Of a stretch of DNA of 64,000 nucleotides, positions 36,807-44,063 are shown in pieces. The notes under the pieces are model-generated. The model saw only the letters and a list, made by a program, of their open reading frames with translations. It was not told the origin of the DNA and did not search any database. The stretch spans positions 1,736,001 to 1,800,000 of the forward strand of contig NZ_JAIOAO010000001.1 of the NCBI RefSeq assembly GCF_021190955.1, given 5' to 3'. Numbering within the stretch: the stretch's first letter is position 1; every line of letters starts with the position of its first letter. The DNA is from Parachryseolinea silvisoli (GTDB lineage Bacteria; Bacteroidota; Bacteroidia; Cytophagales; Cyclobacteriaceae). The translations under genes were made by a program, and so were the position numbers.

Positions 36807-37301
36807 TTGGCAAGCGACGACGAAAAAAAATTCATCGACCTGATCAACCAGCACCAGGGGCTCATTCATAAGATTTGTTTTATGTATGAGCACGACCCTG
36901 AGGTTCGCAATGACCTGTTCCAGGAAATTGTGTTGCAGCTCTGGCGGTCGTTCCCGTCGTTCCGCGGCGAAGCCAAGATCACCACCTGGATGTATCGCAT
37001 CGCCCTGAACACTGCCATCTCCGGCTTCCGCAAGCAAACGCGTTTGCCCCGCACCGAGACCATGCAGGAGGTACATATGAACATCTCCGACGCCTGGACT
37101 GGCGACGACCGTGAAGAAGACTTTCAAAAGCTGCAATGGGCCATCCGGCAGCTCTCAGAGATAGAGCGCGCCATGATTATGATGGCCCTGGAAGAAATAC
37201 CCTACGATGAGATCGCAGAAACCATCGGCATCACCCAAAACAACGTGCGGGTACGCATGAACCGCATCCGCGAAAAACTCCGAAAATTTATGCTCCCGTA
37301 A
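36807..37301 (+). CDS. ECF-type RNA polymerase sigma factor
   Basis: 164 residues from a TTG start at 36807; a GTG at 36777 is in frame but lies upstream of the promoter-like box. Sigma region 2 is FMYEHDPEVRNDLFQEIVLQ followed by the FRGEAKITTWMYRIA segment; region 4 is EIPYDEIAETIGITQNNVRV. The next gene, 1 nt downstream, encodes a small membrane protein that may hold this factor inactive. Confidence 0.92.
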   Translation: MASDDEKKFIDLINQHQGLIHKICFMYEHDPEVRNDLFQEIVLQLWRSFPSFRGEAKITTWMYRIALNTAISGFRKQTRLPRTETMQEVHMNISDAWTGDDREEDFQKLQWAIRQLSEIERAMIMMALEEIPYDEIAETIGITQNNVRVRMNRIREKLRKFMLP

Positions 37302-37302
37302 C

Positions 37303-37920
37303 ATGGAAGAACTGGATGAACTAAAAAGTCTATGGCGCCACAACGACGCGTCCTTCCAACCGAAGAACGAAGCGGAAATTGCGCGCATGCTCACGGGAAG
37401 TAGCCGCTCCATCGTCGACAAGCTTAAACGCAGCGTATGGTTTGAGCTGATCGTCACGCTGGTAACGGGCGTCGTATTGCTGTCATACGCCCTCACGCTG
37501 TCAAGCGGCGCACTGAAGTGGACATCGGTAGCCATCCTGGCTGTCTTTACGGTATACACGATCTACTACATCAAAAAGATCACCATGCTCAACCGTTTCA
37601 ACCCGGCTACCGAAAACCTGCGTGAAACACTCGAACGCCTCACCGACAACCTGTCGAGCTATCTAAAAGTATATAAAAGCAGCTATACGATCTTGTATCC
37701 GATGTACTTCGGCCTGGGATTGCTGTTTGGCGCCCTGGAACGCGGCATGGATAAATTCATTGAGCTGCTGGTACAACCCCGCACGTTGGTATACCTGGCC
37801 ATCCTGGCAGGCGTCTTTTTCTTTTGCAGCACGTGGCTGGCCAACTGGTACCTCAAAAAACTATACGGCAACCACCTCGAAAAACTAAAAGGCCTGCTAC
37901 ACGATCTGCAAGAGAAATAA
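37303..37920 (+). CDS. Four-span membrane protein paired with an ECF sigma factor
   Basis: 205 residues. A cytoplasmic N-terminus (MEELDELKSLWRHNDASFQP) is followed by membrane spans at about 46-64, 70-88, 130-146 and 160-178, with a charged C-terminal tail. No zinc anti-sigma motif. It begins 1 nt after the sigma gene, so it is probably the anti-sigma or sensor partner; this is inferred from position only. Confidence 0.72.
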   Translation: MEELDELKSLWRHNDASFQPKNEAEIARMLTGSSRSIVDKLKRSVWFELIVTLVTGVVLLSYALTLSSGALKWTSVAILAVFTVYTIYYIKKITMLNRFNPATENLRETLERLTDNLSSYLKVYKSSYTILYPMYFGLGLLFGALERGMDKFIELLVQPRTLVYLAILAGVFFFCSTWLANWYLKKLYGNHLEKLKGLLHDLQEK

Positions 37921-37938
37921 GCAAGACAGGGCGGCCGT

Positions 37939-39003
37939 TCAGGGTGCGCCAATAATAGCAATCAGATCTTCGACGAGATCAGAAGCATCGATCGTGGAAT
38001 CGTTCGAGGCAATGATAATAATAGTTTCAGTTTCGGGAAAGCTACACGTTACCGCTGAAAAGATTCCGTTACCCCCATCGTGCCAGTATAGCTGGCCCAA
38101 TGTGCCGCTGTCGACGACCCATCCATAGCTATAATAGCCTGATCCTTCATCTTCCTTCACGTATGGAGTCAGATACTTCGTTAATGCGCTTTCATCCAGG
38201 ACCTTCTTTTCGTTTAGTGCTCTTATCCAATGATACATTTCTTCCACTGTCGTGAGGATGCCTCCATTTGCCCTCAGATGCCAGCCAGGCCCATCGTTCA
38301 TCCAGGGCTTTTCGGTGGGTTTTCCATCAAGGTCCCCGTTCCGGTAACCCACTGCTAGTTGGTCCTGGAAAGAATTATTCTTGAGCAGGATGTACCCGGT
38401 TGCCTCCAGGCCTGCCTGGTTAAATAAATGAGCTCTCAAGAACGATTCATATGTTTGCCCGCTAACATCTTCGAGGACGATTCCCAGCAGGCTGTAGCCC
38501 ACATTCGAATAAGAATAGCCGGACCCTGGCGCGAATTTTAGTTTAGACGCTAACGCCAGATCCAGAAATTCATTTCTACCGATGAGATCGTAGTCGTCTC
38601 CCAGGAAATCTTCAAAACCCGCGGAATGCGTCAGCAGCTGATGTAGCGTGATATTGGCTTTACCTTCCGGGACGTTTGTAAAAAAATCTGACAGCTTCTG
38701 CTCTACCGTTAGAAGCCCGAGTGTTTCGGCTTTCACTATGGCAGCACCCGTAAATTGCTTCGTGAGCGATCCGAAATCGAAAATGGTTTCGGGAGTATTG
38801 GCAATTTGCTTCTCCTTATCAGAAAAGCCATATCCATCACGCAACAACAGATCACCTTTATGCGCTACCAGTATACTTCCCGAAAAACCTTGTTGCTCGT
38901 AATGCTCCATTTGATCCTCGAGCTTCTGACGAAGCGAGCGGGGTTCGTCGTCCCGGCAGCTCATGGCACAGATACCGAAAGCCAGAATAATCAGTTTTTT
39001 CAT
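37939..39003 (-). CDS. Serine hydrolase (beta-lactamase class C / penicillin-binding fold), lipoprotein
   Basis: 354 residues with a lipobox (AMSC, Cys at about residue 16). The SxxK motif is SLTK, the tyrosine motif is YSN, and the third motif reads HDGG where class C enzymes have KTG or HTG, common in peptidase-like relatives. Probable periplasmic D-amino peptidase or esterase; not a demonstrated resistance gene. The ATG at 39003 is used rather than a TTG at 39009. It is the last gene of the sigma/FecR/receptor run, 20 nt after DUF4249. Confidence 0.85.
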   Translation of the reverse strand: MKKLIILAFGICAMSCRDDEPRSLRQKLEDQMEHYEQQGFSGSILVAHKGDLLLRDGYGFSDKEKQIANTPETIFDFGSLTKQFTGAAIVKAETLGLLTVEQKLSDFFTNVPEGKANITLHQLLTHSAGFEDFLGDDYDLIGRNEFLDLALASKLKFAPGSGYSYSNVGYSLLGIVLEDVSGQTYESFLRAHLFNQAGLEATGYILLKNNSFQDQLAVGYRNGDLDGKPTEKPWMNDGPGWHLRANGGILTTVEEMYHWIRALNEKKVLDESALTKYLTPYVKEDEGSGYYSYGWVVDSGTLGQLYWHDGGNGIFSAVTCSFPETETIIIIASNDSTIDASDLVEDLIAIIGAP

Positions 39004-39023
39004 CTTCAACTATGTTCGTTATA

Positions 39024-39929
39024 CTAATGTTTCAATGTGTAAACGGAGAAACTATAGCCGGCAAAAGTACCAAGACCGTTCTCGATGTTCGTGGCGATCT
39101 GGACAGGCTCCGACAAGTTGCCCTCTTCTTCCAGCTCGTGTTGAAAATCGGATGTTCGTAAATACTCGTAATACTCCCGGGCAATGGACTTTAACACAAA
39201 TTTTATATTCTGATCTTTTTTCAGATCGATCAGCATAGGTATTATGAAAAACTTCAGTGTAACCAATTCTCCATTAAACCCTTCATCGCTGAAGTAAATG
39301 TATTTTAATCCATCGATCTGCTGCGGGCCGCCAACAATATCAACATCCGTATTACCGCTTGTGTTCACTTTGAGTTCTTCCACCAACACCTCATTCAGGC
39401 TTCCCTGAAGGTCGTCATCGGTGCAGCCACTGCTGCAGTTCTGTACGAGAATCTCAAGCGAATAGAAGTTTGCCGTTTCGTGTGGATCGGCCAGCGATAT
39501 CTCCGCAGGATATCCATATTCGCCGGAGTTGACGTATTGAATCGTTTCTGACATGCGGGCACTGGATATGCTCACAGGCTCCGGAATGCGACTTGTGGCT
39601 GAAAAGCTTTGCTCGCCCTTCGTTGTTTCAAAACTATAACTATTCTGTTCTACGGGTATGGTATTGCTCCTGTAGGCTCCTTGCTGATCGGCTGTAATTT
39701 CCTCAACAAACTCACCGTTCTTCAGAATTCGTATTGCAAGGTCCCTATTTCGCTGAATCGTTTCTGTCTGCAGCACCGGGATGGTATTGAAGACATCGAT
39801 TTTTAACGGGCTTCCTGGCCGAAAGAAGGAGTATATTACGAGTCCAGACCCGTTATCGGGGAGCCGGGGATCAACCGTCGTTTCGCATGAAAGCAAAATG
39901 ACAAGAAGTAAAAACATCAGGCTACGCAT
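39024..39929 (-). CDS. DUF4249 outer membrane lipoprotein
   Basis: 301 residues; lipobox LLSC (Cys at about residue 15), then mostly beta strands. The opening ETTVDPRLPDNGSGLVIYSF and the strand-rich remainder match DUF4249 proteins, which in Bacteroidota regularly follow a TonB-dependent receptor, as here (3 nt apart). Presumed surface or periplasmic partner of that receptor; the ligand is unknown. It has two Cys in NCSSGC that could form a disulfide. Confidence 0.85.
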   Translation of the reverse strand: MRSLMFLLLVILLSCETTVDPRLPDNGSGLVIYSFFRPGSPLKIDVFNTIPVLQTETIQRNRDLAIRILKNGEFVEEITADQQGAYRSNTIPVEQNSYSFETTKGEQSFSATSRIPEPVSISSARMSETIQYVNSGEYGYPAEISLADPHETANFYSLEILVQNCSSGCTDDDLQGSLNEVLVEELKVNTSGNTDVDIVGGPQQIDGLKYIYFSDEGFNGELVTLKFFIIPMLIDLKKDQNIKFVLKSIAREYYEYLRTSDFQHELEEEGNLSEPVQIATNIENGLGTFAGYSFSVYTLKH

Positions 39930-39932
39930 TTT

Positions 39933-42482
39933 CTAGAATTTAAACTGGTAACTAACATTTGGAATTAAAGGAAAAATCGAAAGTTGCCGGAATTTCTTAT
40001 TCAACCGATTCTCATCATTAAGTTCAATATAGATCGGGTTGAGTCGATTGTACGAATTATACAAACCAACTACCCACTTTCTTTCGCCCCAGCGTGTTGC
40101 TTTCTTAAAGCTGATACTGAGATCGAGTCTATGATAATCTTTCATCCTCGACGAGTTCCGACCAGGATAATGTTTTATATAATCTTCATAACCTGCCTGA
40201 TTCGAATCCCAGATAGCCTTCGGGTACGTGGAGGTTGGCAGCGTAACGGCATTGCCGGTGCTGTACACCCACACTGCGCCAATGTCTATTCTACTATTCA
40301 CGGCAACATTGTATACAACAGACACATTATGCCTTCTGTCATAGCGATAAGGAAAGGGCTTCCCAAAATTCAGATTATCAAATTCTCTGATGGACTTAGA
40401 CCATGTATACGAAAGCCACCCGGTAAAACGCCCGGATTTCTTTTGAACAAAAAACTCCGCACCATAACTTTTACCCGATCCGAACTCAACCTTATTCTCC
40501 CATCTACTATCGATATCCAGAAAGCCCGCGCCATCCTTATATTCGATCAGATTGTTCATCCACTTGTAATACCCTTCCACAGAGATTTCGATGTACCTGT
40601 AACCGGATGACAATCCTAACGCTACCTGGTCTGACAACTGAGGCTTAACCCGCTCCGTAGAAGGCACCCACAGGTCAGTGGGCAGCCCTATTCCTGAATT
40701 CACGAGGAGATGAATGTATTGCGCCATCCGGGAGTAAGACGCTTTTACCGAAAGCGCGGAGCCGAGCCTCTGGCTGAGTGTTACACGGGGTTGCCAGGAA
40801 GTATAGGTCTTTGACCCCGCACGTGCGGCAGAATAGTGAACGCCGATATTTGCCCGTGTAGCATTCGACAGCGACACTTCGTCCTCAGCATATACATACA
40901 TCTCATCGAGGCCAATTTTTGTAGACCCGAACGTTGTATCCGCCTGGATATGAGACCGGAAGTTTGAGACACCGGGTCGCAAGGCGTGATGAACAAGATT
41001 GGCTCCGAATTTTATCAGGTGATCGTTATTCAGAAAATAGTCGAAATCCATCTTCAACCCGACATCACGGATGTTTGAGTAGTATTCGTTGTCCCTGTAA
41101 ATATCAGGCGTATTCAGATCGTCCGCGTATTGGTAGTTGACCCTCGTACCAAGCTCAAACTGATACCGGGTATAGGTAGCCGTCAGGTTGCTAAAAAGCC
41201 GATCGGTGTATTGATGGTTCCACCGTAAGGCCGATGTTATGTTTCCCCACTGTATTTCCGCATGCTCATCCTCCTTCACCCCTTCGTTATCGTAACTGTA
41301 TTCATCATATAACTTGTCCCGTCCCGAATAAAAGCTTGCGTAGACCCTGTCCTTAGGTGACATGATGTGATTCACTTTTGCATTTACATCCCAGAAACTG
41401 CCACCAACAACCCTGTCGCTGCCTGATAGTTTCGCGAGTGGAACAGCAAAGGCATCGATGTACGTCCGCCTGGCTGACAGCATGAACGAAGTTTTTCCTT
41501 TGTTGATGGGGCCGCTCACCGTGATCTTCGAAGCTACCAGTCCGATCGCACCTTCGCCTTCCAATTCGTGAAGATTCCCTTCCTTCATCTGAATGTCCAC
41601 GATTGACGAGAGACGGCCTCCGTACCTGGCGGGGAAGCCGCCTTTAATTAACTCTACGCTATTAATAGCATCTGCATTGAAGACAGAGAAAAATCCAAAA
41701 AGATGATTTGCATTGTAAACAGGTACTCCATCCAGCAGGATCAGGTTTTGATCCGGACCGCCGCCACGCACGTGGAAGCCTGCAGTACCTTCTGTGCCGG
41801 CCTGCACACCCGGCAGCAGCTGCAATGTTTTCAACATGTCTGTCTCTCCCATGAATACGGGCAGCTTCTTAACCTGATCTGGCGAGAGTCTAACGGTACT
41901 CATTTCAGCCAGCTCGCGGGCATCCGCTCCGGATATGAGCACTTCAGTCAATATATTGTTTTCCCTGGAAAGCGTAATTACAAATCCGTCCTCTGCCTGA
42001 CTTACAGCCAGTTTCTGATAGGCATATCCAACAAAACTGACAGCAATCGAATCACCTGATGTGTCCAGACTAAAAAAACCAAACGTATTGGTAGCAACAC
42101 CTTTACCGCTCGTAACGTCCACGACATTAGCACCCACCAGGCTTTCTCCGGACTCGGCATCACGCACAAATCCGCTTACATTTTTCGTTGTGTTACTACG
42201 CTTTCTAAAGATCAATAGATCACCTCTGCGTACGACCTCAATTCCATACTGGGCAAGAAGCTTTTCCAGTTGCATCGGGTCGCTTAGGTTGACATTTTCA
42301 CGTACCGTTAGTGCAATATTGACCAGTCTCCCCGAATAAGAGAATTTAAATTGCGTATGTGTTTCGAGATAAGAGATCAGGTCACTGAAACGCTCTATTC
42401 TTACCTCTTTACTTTGCGAATACACGAACGACGTTACGACCGAGAAGGAAACAAAAAATAAATATCTAGTCGCCCTTACCAT
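39933..42482 (-). CDS. TonB-dependent receptor with STN signalling domain
   Basis: 849 residues: signal peptide (to about 22), STN/secretin-like domain (about 30-95, with FKFSYSGRLVNIALTV), carboxypeptidase-like beta-sandwich (about 102-185), plug (about 200-315, with GFHVRGGGPDQNLILLDGVP), and a 22-strand-type barrel to the end. The STN domain lets receptors of this class signal to FecR. The start at 42482 overlaps the fecR 3' end by 17 nt. The missing SusD partner and presence of DUF4249 point to a non-glycan ligand, perhaps a siderophore or peptide. Confidence 0.93.
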   Translation of the reverse strand: MVRATRYLFFVSFSVVTSFVYSQSKEVRIERFSDLISYLETHTQFKFSYSGRLVNIALTVRENVNLSDPMQLEKLLAQYGIEVVRRGDLLIFRKRSNTTKNVSGFVRDAESGESLVGANVVDVTSGKGVATNTFGFFSLDTSGDSIAVSFVGYAYQKLAVSQAEDGFVITLSRENNILTEVLISGADARELAEMSTVRLSPDQVKKLPVFMGETDMLKTLQLLPGVQAGTEGTAGFHVRGGGPDQNLILLDGVPVYNANHLFGFFSVFNADAINSVELIKGGFPARYGGRLSSIVDIQMKEGNLHELEGEGAIGLVASKITVSGPINKGKTSFMLSARRTYIDAFAVPLAKLSGSDRVVGGSFWDVNAKVNHIMSPKDRVYASFYSGRDKLYDEYSYDNEGVKEDEHAEIQWGNITSALRWNHQYTDRLFSNLTATYTRYQFELGTRVNYQYADDLNTPDIYRDNEYYSNIRDVGLKMDFDYFLNNDHLIKFGANLVHHALRPGVSNFRSHIQADTTFGSTKIGLDEMYVYAEDEVSLSNATRANIGVHYSAARAGSKTYTSWQPRVTLSQRLGSALSVKASYSRMAQYIHLLVNSGIGLPTDLWVPSTERVKPQLSDQVALGLSSGYRYIEISVEGYYKWMNNLIEYKDGAGFLDIDSRWENKVEFGSGKSYGAEFFVQKKSGRFTGWLSYTWSKSIREFDNLNFGKPFPYRYDRRHNVSVVYNVAVNSRIDIGAVWVYSTGNAVTLPTSTYPKAIWDSNQAGYEDYIKHYPGRNSSRMKDYHRLDLSISFKKATRWGERKWVVGLYNSYNRLNPIYIELNDENRLNKKFRQLSIFPLIPNVSYQFKF

Positions 42483-43314
42483 AGATGTATATTTTATTTG
42501 CGTCGCGTTTCCATTCAACGTCAAACGTTTCCTCGATGATCACGAGAATATCATCGATTGTTTCGTATTGAATTTCTGCAGTCAGGGTCATGGAGGCGAT
42601 AGCGGGGGAAACCTCCACCTTTTTAGTAAAGAGCTTCGAAAGTATCTCAGCAACTTCTTTAAGCGATTTCATTCTTAAGATCAACGTCTTTGAATACCAT
42701 GCAAAGTCATTGGCATTCCATTCTACCCGTGACAGCCCGCCGGTTGGAGAAATAGTCCCTTTTTCCCCGGCCGCTAAAGTCAGAAATTTGTTATTCGCGT
42801 GAAGCTGCACATTTCCGGAACGCACTGTAATTTCAGCAAGCTCGTCTCTATAGCGCACATTGAAGGAAGTGCCCACGACGATCACCTCATGGTGTCGCAG
42901 GGTTATGATAAAAGGCTTCCCTTCGTCCTTTTGTATATTGAAGAATGCTTCTCCTTGCAGCGACACGCGCCTGTTTTTTCCACCAAAATCATCTGCTACT
43001 TCCAACCGGCTCGTGTAATTTAATGTTACGGATGATCCGTCCGTTAAACCTATAGCAAGTTTTTCATGATCACTCGTCCTAAACCCGCTATTGGTGTTCA
43101 GCCACGCTACTATCCCCATGATGATCAACACGGATGCTGCCGCCAACCAGTAAACGTTTTGCCTGATGCGTTTTTTACGAGTATCGCCATCCACCGTCAG
43201 GAGTATTTCTTTCCAGGATGTTTCTTTCTCCTCCTCGGAAATGAATTTTTTCAGCGGCATTTCCATTTCAAGTATTTTTCTTTCAAAGTCGATATCGTCC
43301 TTATCTTCAGCCAT
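42466..43314 (-). CDS. FecR-family anti-sigma factor/signal transducer
   Basis: 282 residues: cytoplasmic N-terminus, membrane span at 54-72, periplasmic FecR domain (about 85-180, with VSLQGEAFFNIQKDEGKPF) and a C-terminal DUF4974 domain that would meet the receptor STN domain (IYIYGKGD end). It would hold the adjacent sigma factor until the receptor is occupied. 5 nt separate it from the sigma gene. Confidence 0.94.
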   Translation of the reverse strand: MAEDKDDIDFERKILEMEMPLKKFISEEEKETSWKEILLTVDGDTRKKRIRQNVYWLAAASVLIIMGIVAWLNTNSGFRTSDHEKLAIGLTDGSSVTLNYTSRLEVADDFGGKNRRVSLQGEAFFNIQKDEGKPFIITLRHHEVIVVGTSFNVRYRDELAEITVRSGNVQLHANNKFLTLAAGEKGTISPTGGLSRVEWNANDFAWYSKTLILRMKSLKEVAEILSKLFTKKVEVSPAIASMTLTAEIQYETIDDILVIIEETFDVEWKRDANKIYIYGKGD

Positions 43315-43319
43315 AACCG

Positions 43320-43832
43320 TTAGGAGTTTTTGTTCAGAGATTCTAAAAACAACACTTTATGAGGAGCCAGTTTTTCCTTGAGCTTTTGCAAGCCGGCACT
43401 GATATGTTTCTCAACCGTTTTTACCGAAACGTTAAGCGTTTCCGCTATTTCATCATACGTGAGACCATCTTGCTTACTGAGTATAAATACTTCCCGGCAT
43501 TTATCCGGTAAACCAAGGATAGCAGATTCTAATAAATACTTGGGGAAATGCTGATCATGTATGGGATCATTCTGGTTAACGGGGATTTCCGGCACGGCTC
43601 TCACAAATTTCTTGGTATCTCGTAAATAAGTAATCGATTTGTTTTTTATCGCATGAAATGCAAAGACTTCAAATGAATCGATATGACCAATCCTTTCCTT
43701 CCATATATCTGCAAAGAAATTTTGGACAATGTCTTTTGACTGCTCCTTATCTTTGGTAATGGTATAAGAATATTTTACCAAAGGGATAAAATGACACTCA
43801 AACAATCTCCTGAAATCTGCTATTCTTTCCAT
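43320..43832 (-). CDS. FecI-like ECF sigma factor
   Basis: 170 residues from the ATG at 43832 (MERIADFRRLFECHFIPLVK); an upstream in-frame ATG at 43961 adds 43 residues with no family resemblance. Region 2 is QSKDIVQNFFADIWKERIG and region 4 is DGLTYDEIAETLNVSVKTVE. It heads the FecR / TonB receptor / DUF4249 / serine hydrolase run. Base composition is more AT-rich than in neighbouring genes. Confidence 0.9.
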   Translation of the reverse strand: MERIADFRRLFECHFIPLVKYSYTITKDKEQSKDIVQNFFADIWKERIGHIDSFEVFAFHAIKNKSITYLRDTKKFVRAVPEIPVNQNDPIHDQHFPKYLLESAILGLPDKCREVFILSKQDGLTYDEIAETLNVSVKTVEKHISAGLQKLKEKLAPHKVLFLESLNKNS

Positions 43833-43990
43833 ACAATTCAGACATAAGACCCATGAAGATCGCTTCTCCCTACTCTTTTTGTCGAAAAAATTTCGATTAC
43901 GCTCAAACTCACCAAAATTGCCTATTTGTGATGAACTGAAGCCCAAAAAGTGGTGAATCAATGATATTTAACACGACGACCACACCAACG

Positions 43991-44019
43991 AAAAGGCCTG
44001 TGCTTTGCAGCACAGGCCT
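43991..44019 (-). terminator. Rho-independent terminator of the plsC-gatC-TPR run
   Basis: Perfect 11-bp stem AGGCCTGTGCT/AGCACAGGCCT (43994-44004 with 44009-44019) and a 4-nt loop; on the minus strand it is followed by TTTT. It lies 45 nt after the stop of the TPR membrane protein gene. Confidence 0.75.
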
Positions 44020-44063
44020 AAATTCCCTCTAAAATCTTAACTTGTATTTCGGAATACCAGGTC

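Noticed and set aside
37939-39003. Calling the serine hydrolase an antibiotic-resistance beta-lactamase
   Set aside because: Third motif is HDGG rather than KTG, it is a lipoprotein in an uptake operon, and many peptidase-like relatives share SxxK and YxN.
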